A stretch of DNA of 64,000 nucleotides from Blakeslea trispora. Taxonomy: Eukaryota; Mucoromycota; Mucoromycetes; Mucorales; Choanephoraceae. The stretch covers positions 124,001-188,000 of the forward strand of contig JAIWNE010000039.1 in the NCBI GenBank assembly GCA_025331445.1, read 5' to 3'. Shown here in pieces: positions 1 to 10,530 of the stretch; within the stretch, counting starts at the first letter, position 1; each line of letters begins with the position of its first letter. The notes below the pieces were generated by a model. The model made no database searches. It was not told the origin of the DNA and worked only from the letters and a program-made list of their open reading frames with translations. The position numbers and the translations under genes are program-made.

Positions 1-2
1 TG

Positions 3-338
3 GAAGTCAAGCCTGCCTATGCATGCTACGAGATTGCCAATAGGTTTGGTCACAGGATTGCCACCACACCACCTTACCATTGCGAATTGCAACCAATCGA
101 GAAGGTATGGTCGATGGCTAAGACTCCTTTGGCCTACAATCCAGATTTGAACGAGACTGCTCTAAAGCTGAAGGCAAAACTTGAAGAAATTCTCAAGTCA
201 ATACCTGAGAGAAGTCTCCTGTCTGTTTGGAGAGGCTGTGTTAACAAAGCGAAGGAGTACCATGAAGAGTACTTGAGAAATCGTTGCACAGAAGAGCCTC
301 AAGAAGAAGACAGTGATGTTGTGATGACTTCTTGCTGA
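3..338 (+). CDS. C-terminal part of a DDE transposase (IS630/Tc1-like), cut by window edge
   Basis: The frame is open from base 3 to the stop at 336-338, so the annotated 87 start is only an internal methionine. The translation shows the end of a DDE_3-type transposase: a Pro-Pro-Tyr-His-Cys-Glu-Leu stretch followed by Pro-Ile-Glu-Lys-Val-Trp, which matches the N-P-I-E-x-x-W region carrying the last catalytic acidic residue in the IS630/Tc1 superfamily. A helical tail of about 75 residues follows, as is usual. In many relatives the signature starts with Asn; here it is Gln-Pro-Ile-Glu. The upstream catalytic Asp residues lie outside the window, so whether this copy is intact cannot be judged. 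The visible part carries no frameshift or internal stop. Confidence 0.75.
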   Translation, partial: EVKPAYACYEIANRFGHRIATTPPYHCELQPIEKVWSMAKTPLAYNPDLNETALKLKAKLEEILKSIPERSLLSVWRGCVNKAKEYHEEYLRNRCTEEPQEEDSDVVMTSC

Positions 339-484
339 GTTTTAATTGTTTGTCAATAGATCAATGTTATTTCTGATATTTTATCATAAAAAAGCCACTC
401 GATCGTAACAAAAAGCACATCAAAAAGTTTTGGTTTCATTGATACCATTTTTATCAAGTTTTGATCATTGTATCTTGCGCAAAG

Positions 485-790
485 TCAAACTGAGATGGGG
501 TAAAACTTTTTGAACACACCTCTAGCAGATCCAATCAAATGATATGGACTGCCTTGAATTCGAAAAGTGTAGGAACCACTTCGACTATTAGCTAAGTTCA
601 GGCTAAGACTTGCATCAAATGAAGTGAAGTCTAAAGAGCTCTTGTATATTCTGATGTTATTTCTTAAAGTATCTGCAAATTCTGATGGTGTTGGTTGCAA
701 AGGACTTAAAATTCTCTCACTCTTACAAAAACGCAACTGAAACACAGGATAAATTCTACTACTGCTGAAAGATCTTTCCCTAACCTATAT
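485..790 (-). pseudogene. Helitron Rep/helicase protein relic (N-terminal region)
   Basis: The minus-strand frame reads through a segment typical of the N-terminal 'Helitron-like' region of Helitron transposon proteins: a Cys-Lys...Leu-Ser-Pro-Leu stretch, then Arg-Asn-Asn-Ile-Arg, Phe-Thr-Ser-Phe, and Tyr-Thr-Phe-Arg-Ile-Gln-Gly followed by Tyr-His-Leu-Ile-Gly-Ser. In intact Helitrons this precedes the Rep endonuclease and Pif1-type helicase. Here the frame stops at 485 and neither the HUH-Rep nor the helicase motifs follow, so this is a truncated fossil. The frame may extend upstream beyond 745 without a methionine. Family identification is by motif recognition only. Confidence 0.6.
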
Positions 791-1048
791 CAAAGTAGCA
801 TAATGATTGCAAACACGTCACATTGAACCACAATCGAATCTCATGAAAGGTGTATCACTCAAGCCTATTGCGATACTTCTAAAATTCTAAGTGTTGAGAG
901 GATGATACTGGCTTTGTGCTTGGGGGAGGGACGGTCCTCCCCTATATTCCCTCCCTACTGCTTTAGCACTCGTAATCGGTTGCTGTTCAAAGCTTATTAC
1001 CCGTGCTTGAAGTAAATTTGTTTTTCTCTGTCGGTCATAAATTCCAAT

Positions 1049-1260
1049 AGAGATATATGTCGAAAGTTTCAACCCGAAATTCAACCGCAATTGATAGCCA
1101 TTCTACAAGAAATAGACTTGAATGAATCAGGATATCATGGCTAGATAGCTCCTTTTCTCTCTAAGCATACTATGACATCCTCATTCATTCAACTCTATTT
1201 CTTGTAGAATGACTATCAATCATGGTTAAATCTTGGGGTGAAACTTTCGACATATCTCTA
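1049..1260. mobile_element. Foldback MITE, family A, copy 1
   Basis: Two arms of about 85-90 bp are imperfect reverse complements separated by a short spacer. The left arm starts with TAGAGATATATGTCG and the right arm ends with CGACATATCTCTA. Both arms contain the core ATTCTACAAGAAATAGA (or its complement). There is no coding capacity. A second copy with the same arms lies at about 16358-16571, so this is a dispersed non-autonomous element rather than a chance palindrome. No autonomous partner with these ends is visible in the window. Confidence 0.8.
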
Positions 1261-1593
1261 GACAGTAGGAATGAATGAGAAAAGCACAAATCATAGTAAA
1301 AAAACAGTAATAAAAAAGGCAAAGCATACATAAATATGGTAATAAAAAAAGGACTTTATTTTATCTGTTAAATGTTATTGATCACTATGGCTACTTTGTA
1401 GTCAATCTAAAAAAAGAGGTTAGTAAAGTTTATATCTTCTACACACACAAAAGAAATGCTTTATTGTTTAAAGCCCCTTAGCCCAAGAGACTCCAGCAAA
1501 GGCATGCCACCCTACTGGAGAGAGAAGCAACCACACCCTTCTCTAGAAACCAGAAACAGACACCAGAGGAACAGATCAGAGGAACAGGGGAAG

Positions 1594-1740
1594 GAAAGTG
1601 TGGAAGTGTGGAAGTGTGGAAGTGTGGAAGTGTGGAAGTGTGGAAGTGTGGAAGTGTGGAAGTGTGGAAGTGTGGAAGGGAAGTGTGGAAGGGAAGTGTG
1701 GAAGGGAAGTGCGGAAGGGAAGTGCGGAAGTTTTGAAGGG
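1594..1740. repeat. Minisatellite, 8-bp unit passing into a 13-bp unit
   Basis: About ten head-to-tail copies of the 8-mer AGTGTGGA are followed by about four copies of a 13-mer (AAGTGTGGAAGGG with small changes), ending in a G-rich run. The purine-rich strand is the plus strand. Open frames through it on both strands are repeat artefacts (Val-Trp-Lys-Cys-Gly-Ser-type translations) and are not genes. Confidence 0.95.
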
Positions 1741-2175
1741 TAGGGGGGGGGAGGGGAAGAGAGAGTGAAAGAGAGAGGGAAAAGCTTAATTGTTCTGAAA
1801 TCATTCATATGAATGAAATCGGAGTTTTCTACACATTTTTTTTTCTCCTTGATTTTTTTGCATGATGCCGATTCTTTTTTCTAGAACCGTCAATAGGACT
1901 ATTGATTCTCAAAGTGTAGATTATGTGTTGAAAGGTAACATTTTTGTAAAGCACGATACTTTCTCTTGTTGTCTTCTTCACCTTATGTTTACGCGTAGGT
2001 AAACTGAAAGGCTCTAAATACAGAAACGTGCTTTTTGAAATCCTGAGGGAATGGCATCTTCAATGTTAATGGTAAGCAATTAGCATTTGCCTTTTTCGGA
2101 ACATGATGTCATGTTGATAGAAAAACGTGAACAAAGGCAAGAGATAAGCATGTCTTCAATCCATTTCTCTGTTAT

Positions 2176-2604
2176 TTATTTTATGTACCGCATAAAAAAA
2201 TAGCAGAAAAAGAGGCGGTTTGAATGATACCAAACACGTCTATGCAGAACGCGTAAAAGAAAGAAAGGAACAGAGGCAATTTTTTGATAAAAAATTAAGC
2301 TTTTTCTATTTTGGACAGCTGTAAGAAACATTTTCAAGCATACAATGAGGGAAGGGCTTGCACTCGGCGTGTCGTTATTAGAACTATTAGTGTTGCACCT
2401 ACTTTTTGAGCTTTTCCTCGGGAGAGCTGTCAATAACTCTGGAGAGGTTGATCGCTTTGTAAATTTGTCAATGGCTGACAGAACACGGTTGTTGGAATGA
2501 CTGGCACATCGTTCGCATTGTATTCCATCCATTGTTGTTTCTGGCATGGGGTATCTTAGTTGCTGTGATGGCGAGATGGGTTTGGGCATAGATTCTGAGG
2601 TCAT
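2176..2604 (-). CDS. Uncharacterised short ORF, doubtful
   Basis: A 142-residue minus-strand frame. The first 95 residues are Ser/Thr/Pro-rich with a single Cys-x-x-Cys, and composition like a disordered protein. The last third is rich in Phe, Tyr and Arg and looks like translated non-coding DNA, so if the gene is real the coding part probably ends at a splice site inside the frame. I recognise no family. It lies in a transposon-rich stretch with no convincing neighbour. A chance ORF is at least as likely. Confidence 0.25.
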   Translation of the reverse strand: MTSESMPKPISPSQQLRYPMPETTMDGIQCERCASHSNNRVLSAIDKFTKRSTSPELLTALPRKSSKSRCNTNSSNNDTPSASPSLIVCLKMFLTAVQNRKSLIFYQKIASVPFFLLRVLHRRVWYHSNRLFFCYFFMRYIK

Positions 2605-3162
2605 TCATGTACTCATTAGCCTGTGATCTTTAATCTTGAAAGTTGGCGTCTCGTTGTTGTCTTGTACTAAATCGATAATTTGTATGCTGTTGATGTGTTT
2701 TCACCCAATATTTTTAGAGTCAAACGAACTTCCATCTTTTTGTGGTTGACTCTGATAATCAATGTTTACTTTGAGAACTGAGAGAAATTTATTATCATCA
2801 AAGAATAAACTACTGCTGCTTAAAATTTACAACAATCGGAACGAAAATTACTTTTCTCTTACACAATAGCTGTATTTTGTAAACAGTTTTTCTTCGTAAT
2901 CAGATTTAGAGTCTTAGTTAGTCTACCCATGGCAAGCTGGCTATTGTTGAAAACAGACAGGCAAAGGCAATTTTACACACTGCGCTCGAAGCTATCTCTT
3001 TGTATGGCAGTGTAAATGTAGCTAGAGAGGGTCGGAAAACTTAAAGAGAGGAAAGGCGCTGGTGATAAGTGCAAAGCATTAGAAGATAGATGATCTGTCC
3101 CTAAAGAAACTACTAGTTTTCGCCATTTGTAGCTTATTGGCGATACAATGAACATAATGGAC

Positions 3163-3480
3163 AGCTTTTAAGAGACAAAGGAGTTTCACATTGTGATGGA
3201 TAATGCTCTCATACATATCTTCTCAGTCGCTGAACCTTTAACTGTAAAGTGGGGTTATGTTTCAATTTATTCCCACCCTATTTTTTTTAAACTGGATTTC
3301 ATTGAGCAGCTCTGGTTTGTTGTTAAATCAAAGGTAAAGCATCATACTTTGAAGGACATCGAAACCTTCATATCAAAGATTATTGAAGCTTGTGAAGCTG
3401 TTTCAGTAAAGCATCATCAAAACTTTATTAAGCGTTTTGTTAAGAAGTTTGAAGAACTTAAAAACAAGCAACCAATCTAA
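3163..3480 (+). pseudogene. IS630/Tc1-type transposase relic (C-terminal half)
   Basis: The 3184-3480 frame carries the second and third parts of a DDE_3 catalytic core: Phe-His-Ile-Val-Met-Asp-Asn-Ala-Leu-Ile-His (second catalytic Asp), then a degraded Tyr-x-Pro segment, then Phe-Ile-Glu-Gln-Leu-Trp with the final catalytic Glu, and a helical tail. Immediately upstream (about 3165) the preceding Leu-Leu-Arg-Asp-Lys-Gly segment is in a different frame, showing a small indel. The usual Leu-Pro-Pro-Tyr-Ser-Pro-Glu-Leu-Asn box is replaced by unrelated residues, and the N-terminal half is missing. It is a dead copy of a family different from the fragment at the window start. Confidence 0.75.
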
Positions 3481-4952
3481 TAGTGTGGCTATCTTTTATC
3501 ACTTTGATTTGCTTTTAATTCTATCAATTTTACCTGTGTTTCGAAAAACCCAAGTGTAAAAACGTCCAAATTAAAAGATGGTTTTGAGACTCAAGACAGA
3601 ATTTTCGGTAGGGTATTCAGTACTGTAAGGTTTCAAATGAGTTGAAAACTACAGCCTTTGAATTTGTTGAAACACATGGTAGCAAATATTGTCAAATAGT
3701 TATTAATGCAAAAGTAGAGTATTTGATCTTTAAGAAAAAAAAAACGATGGTGTATAATGTAATTGACTACACAAGAAAGTCCAAATCAAAAGAATGTGAT
3801 CAAACGCGATTAAACTTGTTGAGCCTAATCCGCAAGAACCTGATGGTCAAGACAGCTCCAACATCAGGGTAAGTTCAAATGATTTAATTGCAAACAAGCA
3901 TTCGGATGACACTAACAAAATAGTGTAAGGTTATACACAAAGCATAAAAAAAAAGCGCTACAAGGGATGACTTTCTTCTATTTTTTTACAAACACTTGTG
4001 GTACTAAGATATGTTTCTGTTAAAGGAAAAATATGCCTTAAAGGCAAATCCCATTTGGTTTGATTGTTTGTTGCACCTAAAACAATCTCAGAGCCACGCT
4101 ATATTTCCCATAAATATACAATTAAATTTCAAACCCCCTCCCCTTTCTACCCTCTCTTTTTCTTTCAGGCAGGGAAAACCAATCTCGGGATGAAATAATA
4201 AACAGACTAAATTTTTCGATGAGTTAACCAAGATGGTTGAACGGAATTGATCACATCTTTTCATCTTGACTCCGAAAATATTTTCTGCTTAATGTGACAA
4301 AGCATACAGGGACAAACATTTTTGGCTTAGTGCGCTATTCACTGTCTGATCCTGAGTAACCAATTCTCTCGAAATGTGACAAGATGTGCCGTGTTCATTG
4401 TATAAACCCTTTTCAACTAATTTTTTTTTTTGCTTGTCAAACCCTGTACAACACTGAAACATGAGCTTACTCAAACCTTTAGTGACTTCATGATGTATTC
4501 TTCAAACAATAAATTGACAGAACTCATTTTATAAACTAAGGGCGTCATACTGAATTCAAATGTGTCTGCATTGCAAGAAAAAGATCAGGTATAGCTTAAG
4601 CTAAAGATAGAAAAAAAAAAGAGAAAGCAGTTTGACTCCAAATAAAGAAGAGAACAAGAAGACAGAAAGAAGGAGTACCTTCATGGCCATGGTCTGAGAC
4701 AGAATTAGCTTGAATAGTGACTACGAAAGAAAATTTTCTCGAAATTTTTGTTCTAATTTGTCAAAAATTTCTTGTCTGACTTGAATCAATAACTGTAAAG
4801 GTACTCAAATTAGAGATATTACACCTTCAAGGTGATTATCAAAAAAAAAAAAGTTTTTAATAGCCAATCCGATTTTTTTGGTTTCTCTTTTTTTCTTTCT
4901 TTATTTTCTTTCTCTGTTCCAGACATCACTATAATAGTGACATTTTATTTCA
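3481..4952. other. Intergenic DNA upstream of the ZIP gene
   Basis: No gene, RNA or repeat that I can support. Short frames here (for example 3642-3872 on plus and 4289-4474 on minus) are Lys/Phe-rich translations of AT-rich DNA without recognisable motifs. The last 100 bases are pyrimidine-rich and probably hold the promoter and 5' leader of the zinc transporter. Confidence 0.6.
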
Positions 4953-6333
4953 ATGCAGTCATTATTTTATACTTTATTGTTATTGTCACTAAGTGCAGTC
5001 ATTGCTCAAGAAGGTATTGTCTAATCAACCTATTCAATTCAAGAGTCTCTCTCTTACACTCATCCCTACACTGTATATAGATGTATCATCCGCTGTAGAA
5101 GCAGAAGATGAGTGTGCTTCTCCCTCAATGACCGACTACAATTTGCCACTTCGAGTGGGTGCCTTATTTATTATTTTAGGAACAAGTGCTTTAGGTAATT
5201 TGGTTTTTCGTAAATGATCGATAGAGCAAACTGTCTAACATTTCCTTTCCTTTTCCTTCTCTAAAAAGGTGTATTCGCTCCTATCATTCTACACAAAATC
5301 TCTCCTTATACAAGGAATTCTATTAGAGGTTGGATCTTGACTATAGGCAAATTTTGTAAGTCAACATGTCAACCAATCAAATCTGTATGTGGATGACTAA
5401 GACTATTCTTTAATCCTTTCTCAGTTGGTACTGGTGTAATTTTAGCAACCGCATTCGTTCATATGCTTCCTGAATCATTAGAGAAATTTAGCAGCAGTTG
5501 TCTTGGCGAAGGCTGGAAATCTTATGAAGCATTTGGCGGTGTTTTTTGTATGATATCTTCGTTTGCGTTACAGTTACTTGAATTAGCTGCTGTCGCTAAC
5601 ATTGATCGTATTCGTCAAAAGAAAGCAGCAGAAATCATGGATGCTGATATCGAAAAGAGAGAAAGAAGTAGCGACGCATCACTCGACACCGGTGCAACCG
5701 CAAATCAAATCACAGGGCACATGGATACTTGTCATGAACACACTCATGAGCATGTTCATAGTGCAGGCTTGTTTGAAGAAGAAGATGCCTATAAGCATCT
5801 CGGTACTGTCATTTTGGAGTTGGGTATTGTGATGCACTCTATCATTATCGGTATCACTCTTTCAAACACTGGTTCTGCCGAGTTCATTACTCTTCTTATT
5901 GCTCTTGTCTTCCATCAAGTAGGTTCTTTACATATGTTTGCTTTATGAGACTCAATTGAATATTAACTCTACTTTTTAGTTCTTTGAAGGTGTTGCCTTA
6001 GGTACTCGTATTAATGACATGAACATCAAAGGCTGGACAAAACCTGCTTTCATGGGAACTCTGTTCATGATTATGACACCTATTGGGTGTGCCATTGGTA
6101 TTGGTATTCATTCTAGCTTCAACCCTCGTTCATCATCATCTATCCTCGCCAGCGCTATTTTGGACTCTTTATCAGCAGGTATCTTGCTCTACAATGCTTA
6201 TATTTCTTTGATAAGTCAAGAAATCAACCACAGTGAGGAATTCCGTCGTATGCCATTCATGCGCAAGTTCGCATGCTTTATCTCTATGTATCTGGGTGCT
6301 GGTTTGATGGCTTTGATCGGCAAATGGGCTTAA
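4953..6333 (+). CDS. ZIP-family zinc/iron transporter
   Basis: Plasma-membrane or organelle divalent-metal importer of the ZIP (SLC39) family. I assemble five exons: 4953-5013, 5081-5194, 5269-5355, 5425-5918 and 5980-6333, giving 369 residues. The start is chosen because it yields a clean signal peptide or first membrane helix (Met-Gln-Ser-Leu, then a Leu-rich core ending Val-Ile-Ala-Gln). The conserved Phe-Gly-Thr-Gly-Val-Ile-Leu-Ala-Thr-Ala-Phe-Val-His-Met segment spans exons 3-4. A His-rich cytoplasmic loop (His-Glu-His-Thr-His-Glu-His-Val-His, residues about 186-199) is typical. Helix IV has Val-Met-His-Ser and helix V has His-Gln-Phe-Phe-Glu-Gly, joined exactly at the last splice; these hold the metal-binding residues. 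Length is normal for fungal ZIPs (Zrt1/Zrt2-like). Metal specificity cannot be read from the sequence. Confidence 0.93.
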
Positions 6334-6871
6334 GAAAAGAACCCTTCTCATGTCATCTCTTCCCTCCCTCCCACCACTTATTTATGTGACATATGTATTT
6401 ATATTGTATACCATTTTGTTTATTCTCTTTCTCTTTTTCTCTTCAAAAAAAAAACAAGTTTTCGTATAAAAATATACCAGTCTATAGATTCTGTTAAACT
6501 AAATAAAGTCCAGCACTTGATGTATAATGCTTTTCTATTTCTTTATGAGGGTGAAAAGGTATAATATGTTGATCTAACTAGGGCACTTCTTGCCACTGAT
6601 GGTCTTCTATATATTAGAAGCAAAAAAGAAGAGATCTAAAGACATTTTTTTTGGGAAGAAGAATGTCTTTTTTTAAAAAGAAAATCTTTGCATTGTTCAA
6701 TGGAATACTAGCAAATAAGAAAATGAGTTCATCCTTCATCATATAACCATCATGGTCCTGCTGAATCCTGTCCTTTGTTTTACGTAAAAAAAATGACCTT
6801 TTCAAATCCAGCTCTATGAAGTTAAATACCGAGTGTCTCTTTCAAATCAGTTTCTTTTTTTACAATTTACT

Positions 6872-7285
6872 ATGTCTTCCCATACTATTCAACTTTTGAT
6901 ATTGCCCGAGGAATTCTCGGTTCATCAATACGATCGAAATCATAAACTCTCTCCCGAAATACTGAATGCTCCATGGTTTACTCTTTCAAAAACAACATCC
7001 GAACTCTCGCTGATTCTGCCTACTGAATATACATTATTTGATATCCCCAATAAAACTGAAGCCAACTGGCGCATGTTCCAGGTCGATGCTCAAATGGATT
7101 TTGGACTTGTTGGTATTCTCGCACGTATAGTAGACCCCTTGAAGCGTAATGCTATCCCTGTCTTTGTTGTGAGTACTTATGATACAGATTATGTTATGGT
7201 TAAAGAAGACAAATTGACACAGGCCATCAGAGCTTTAAATGATGCAGCTGACATTGTTGTGAAACCAGGCAAATCTATTTTCTAA
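6872..7285 (+). CDS. ACT-domain protein (CASTOR/ACT_7-like)
   Basis: Single exon of 137 residues. The second half reads as an ACT fold of the type seen in CASTOR proteins and small fungal relatives: Trp-Arg-Met-Phe-Gln-Val-Asp, Phe-Gly-Leu-Val-Gly-Ile-Leu-Ala, then Ile-Pro-Val-Phe-Val-Val-Ser-Thr-Tyr-Asp-Thr-Asp-Tyr, the last box being highly characteristic. Such domains bind amino acids or act as small regulatory modules. I prefer the ATG at 6872 over one at 6833 because the 13 extra residues come from AT-rich leader sequence. The gene lies head-to-tail between the ZIP gene and the EBP gene, 50 bases upstream of the latter. The ligand is unknown. Confidence 0.75.
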   Translation: MSSHTIQLLILPEEFSVHQYDRNHKLSPEILNAPWFTLSKTTSELSLILPTEYTLFDIPNKTEANWRMFQVDAQMDFGLVGILARIVDPLKRNAIPVFVVSTYDTDYVMVKEDKLTQAIRALNDAADIVVKPGKSIF

Positions 7286-7335
7286 TTTTTTTTTTTTGAA
7301 ATAAAACCTTTTTTTTTATTAAACTCAATGGTGCA

Positions 7336-8076
7336 ATGACTTCTCATCCATATTATCCCACTACACTCGACATTCCTTTATATGTTCCAAACACAAGAAG
7401 TACCTTTGAGTTACTAGTTGCTGCTGGCACGATTATGACAGCCTTGCTGATCAGTAGTATTGTATTGTTCAACACCTCGAAAAAGGCAACATCCCAGGCT
7501 CGATTCTCATGGTTTTTTGCAAACAGCTTCTTGCATTGCGGTTTCGAGCTTTATTGGCTAATAAATCGAAAGACAATTGCTGGCCAAAGCGACTTGTTGG
7601 CCGAGATGTGGAAAGAGTACAGCCATGCTGACTCTCGTTACATCGCAGGTGATAAGCTGTTATTGGCTTTGGAGACACTGACTATTGTAAGGCATCAGCT
7701 TGCTTGATTTGATTTCGATAGTATGCTGACTCACTTGCGCTAGTTCATATGGGGCCCCCTGTGTATTGCCTCTGCCTATTATATCCTAAAGGGCTCTCAA
7801 AGACAGTATACATTCCAATCACTTGCTTCTATGTGTCATCTTTTTAGCTGTACAATTTACTACATTGTGGATCTGCCTGAAGCGATCAATTGCGACCCAA
7901 GTCCTATCTATTTCTGGGTGTATTTCATCGGGTTTAATGCTCCTTGGATCTTGGTAAGTTCATTCCTCGGATTTAGGTTTTCTTATGCATACTTATTTTT
8001 TTTTTAAAAAAAAAAGGTACCGCTTTATTTGATTTCTCAATCTCGATCTACAATCTCATCGAAGAAACTAGACTGA
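7336..8076 (+). CDS. EBP: EBP/EXPERA-family sterol delta8-delta7 isomerase-like protein
   Basis: Three exons (7336-7686, 7744-7953, 8017-8076) give 206 residues with about four to five membrane segments. The Phe-Leu-His-Cys-Gly-Phe-Glu motif (His67 and Glu71, spaced i/i+4) corresponds to the catalytic His and Glu of emopamil-binding protein, an ER enzyme moving the sterol C8 double bond to C7. Later motifs Trp-Gly-Pro-Leu-Cys, Tyr-Tyr-Ile-Val-Asp-Leu-Pro-Glu and Trp-Val-Tyr-Phe-Ile-Gly-Phe-Asn-Ala-Pro-Trp are those of the EBP family. Most fungi perform this step with the unrelated ERG2 protein, so this may be a parallel enzyme or an EBP-like protein of other function. Only about 50 bases separate it from the ACT gene. 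Confidence 0.85.
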
Positions 8077-8943
8077 TTTTTTGGACGGCTCAAGTCAGAC
8101 TGTTCAGAACTAAAGGCATAGGATGATAATAACAGACTTTATAAACAAAATCATTGTTCGCGTGTGTGTTTGATTGGTAGTAAAGGTAAAAACTAAAGCA
8201 TATCAAGTGTAGTTTGTTTTCGTTCTTTACTTGGCTATTTCTTTTCAGAAAGCTGATAATGTCCTTGAACTTCATTTGGATCAATGTACCAAGTTCCTTC
8301 AATAGCAAGAAATCGGGGCCAATCAGGGTAAAAAAAAAAGGAGGAGCGGCAAGTTGTACTAAGAAAATTCTCTTGTTCTCTTTTCAATGAGCCTTGAAGG
8401 ATATCCATTGACGCTCTAGAGGCAATAAACCAATTCCTCAACACACCTTATGCCCAAAAGACAAGTGCTAGTATTAAAGAATAAAAAAAAAGAAGGCTAA
8501 GGATTGCCTATATTTTTTCCTTCAGTTAACATGTTAATATAGCCTTGTTGTAGTGACGAATGGTTTAATTAAAATGAGAATCTGCATTTCTCGACTCGGT
8601 TACTTGGGCCAGTTCGTGTTGAATACAGCTGGATTTTACTGTCTCTTTTTTCTGTTCTTGTTTATATGATCAAGTTTTACTTTGACTTGTGTTGAACAAA
8701 GCGTTTGATTGTTCCTTTCTTCTTTTAGCAGCCCCCTTTCCCTGATGTCTTGCTGTCAAAGTAGCCCACTGTGTAGTTTAAGGTCATCAAAATAACAACA
8801 ACTGCTAAACCGAAATACAGATATGAATATACACATGTTTTCTTTCTTTTTTTTTTATTATTTATTTATTTCTTCTAAAAGAAAAAAAAAGAGAAAGAGA
8901 AAGCTCTAAGGAAATAGTTGCCTTGGAAACAAATAGGCACATT
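8077..8943. other. Intergenic DNA between EBP and eIF1A
   Basis: Contains the 3' flanks of two convergent genes. Two overlapping minus-strand frames (8090-8308 and 8235-8444) contain a fragment with Tyr-Pro-Asp-Trp-Pro and Gly-Thr-Trp-Tyr-Ile-Asp, but there is no start context, splice continuity or known family, so I do not annotate a gene. Poly-A/T tracts are frequent. Confidence 0.5.
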
Positions 8944-9577
8944 TTAAATCTAAAGAAAAAAAGAAAGTGTCAGTCTTGCTTTGGTTACCATAACATCTAA
9001 CAAAACTCACATCATCAATATCAAAGTCGAATTCAACATCGTCATCTTCTTCACCACCGAAGGCATTATCGGTTTCGTTAATCTTGGCAGTATCAGGCAA
9101 TTCACCATATGATTTCAATTGTCTGGCTTCATCAGGGTTGTAACGTTGAATGACATCAGCCTTTTCGTCTTGGAAATCACGCAAAGAGAGCAAGACAATA
9201 TCACCTTGGTTGATCCAAACCTTCTTACGTAATTTACCACGAATAAGTGCTAAACGCTTGACACCATCGAAACATTGAGCTTCAACACGACCGTTACCCA
9301 ACATCTTGGTAACTTGAGCATATTCTTTATGCAAATTGGTTTTTTTTTATCAGAATACTGCTTTCTTTTCCTATTTTCTTTTAATAATATACCTTGGCCT
9401 TCTTCCTTGAAAACAAGTTCACGCTTGTCGTTTTCAGTGTCGTTCTTTCCTCTTCTTCTGGATTTACCACCCTTTTATTGTTTCATATAAAAAGGTCAAC
9501 AAAAAGAGTCTATACCAGGTATGTCTTTCTTTCTGTCTTTTTTTTTTTTTCTTTACCTTTCCCTTGTTTTTAACCAT
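8944..9577 (-). CDS. EIF1A: Translation initiation factor eIF1A
   Basis: Cytoplasmic OB-fold factor that promotes scanning and, through its C-terminal tail, binds eIF5B. Four exons on minus: 9557-9577, 9393-9471, 9011-9324 and 8944-8949, giving 139 residues. The N-terminal tail is Met-Val-Lys-Asn-Lys-Gly-Lys-Gly-Gly-Lys; the OB core contains [12 protein letters not shown] and [10 protein letters not shown]. The last exon is only six bases, coding Ile plus stop, which restores the universal Asp-Ile-Asp-Asp-Ile C-terminus; without this splice (donor GTGAGT at 9010, acceptor TTTAG before 8949) the frame would run into a non-conserved tail ending near 8906. Length is typical for eIF1A. Confidence 0.95.
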
Positions 9578-10530
9578 AATGGATTTTCGTTAAGAAAAAA
9601 AAAGAGAAAAATAGTTTAGGAAAAAAATTGCCAGTTTATTGAAACTGCGGCTAGTGCACGATAAAACCAGAATTGTTTGTTTCGTGGCTTGTACACAAGC
9701 TAAAAAGAAAAAGGTTGTCGGACCTTTGTAGATTAGGCCCTAAAAAAACTGAACATCGTCAGAATAAGTGCTACAGTGAACAATGCATTTTGATTCCCCC
9801 AAAAAAAAAAAGCTATGCTTACAGCTTTTGTCTTCATGAAGACCTGGCAAGACATTTGTTTGAAAGTAAAAGAAGTTTGAAAGATTCCAATAATACATTG
9901 CTCAATCTACTTTGTCAAATTGCATAAAAAAAGTTGCTTCCCCTTTTTTATCATTAAAAGATAATTTGTGATTCAATGAAACAGACTGTTGAAGTGGCAT
10001 TTCAAGTTAAACCTGTTCGTGTAAAAGAGGGGGGAGGGGAGCTTGATCTAGCCTTAAGAAAGATGGTAAAGCATTCTTTTTGTATTGTGTAAAGATAGGA
10101 AAAAAGAAAAGGCTATTAAATGCTCAAAGGTAATATGGTAGGCTGGTTGTTTGCTACAATTTGTTTCGAACTACCATAGTCGCTTTATTTAAGAGCGTTC
10201 ATATTCTTGCGACATACACCCTTATATTGAACATACTCTTGAATTGAATGGCATTTCAGCGCTTGAAGTGATATAAGTCAAAGAATTACACTACTATATT
10301 GAGAATACGCTGATGTCAAACACTCTTAAATTGAGCGACTACTACATTTTAGATACTTTGTTGAGTGCTTTTTTTTTTTGCATTGCTACAATAAAAAAGA
10401 AAGAGCATCGATGTAACAGACAACTTTCCTTATTGCTAAAGCAGCTTTGTGTGACAGTGTTCTTTTTTTTTTCTAAGCCTTTTGCAGTTAATTAAACACT
10501 TTCTTTCTTGATTTTTTAGTTTATTAAGCT
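9578..10530. other. Intergenic DNA between eIF1A and SNRNP35
   Basis: Divergent promoter region of the two genes. It carries one copy of MITE family B (10177-10342). No other gene or RNA is supported; short frames (9673-9927, 10313-10495) are AT-rich noise. Confidence 0.6.
10177..10342 (+). mobile_element. MITE family B, copy 1
   Basis: About 166 bp bounded by imperfect terminal inverted repeats: the left end reads TAGTCGCTTTATTTAAGAG and the right end, read in reverse complement, TAGTCGCTCAATTTAAGAG. Internal sequence (CATATTCTTGC near the left end, GCGCTTGAAGTGATATAAGT in the middle) recurs in three further copies at 31524-31672, 51783-51936 and, inverted, 56663-56810. There is no coding capacity. 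It sits about 190 bp upstream of the SNRNP35 start. Confidence 0.8.

Noticed and set aside
1456..1808. Three ORFs of 95-108 codons through the minisatellite
   Set aside because: Open only because the repeat lacks stops; translation is the repeat unit.
5602..5832. 76-codon overlapping frame in the ZIP gene
   Set aside because: Alternative frame across the His-rich loop of the transporter.
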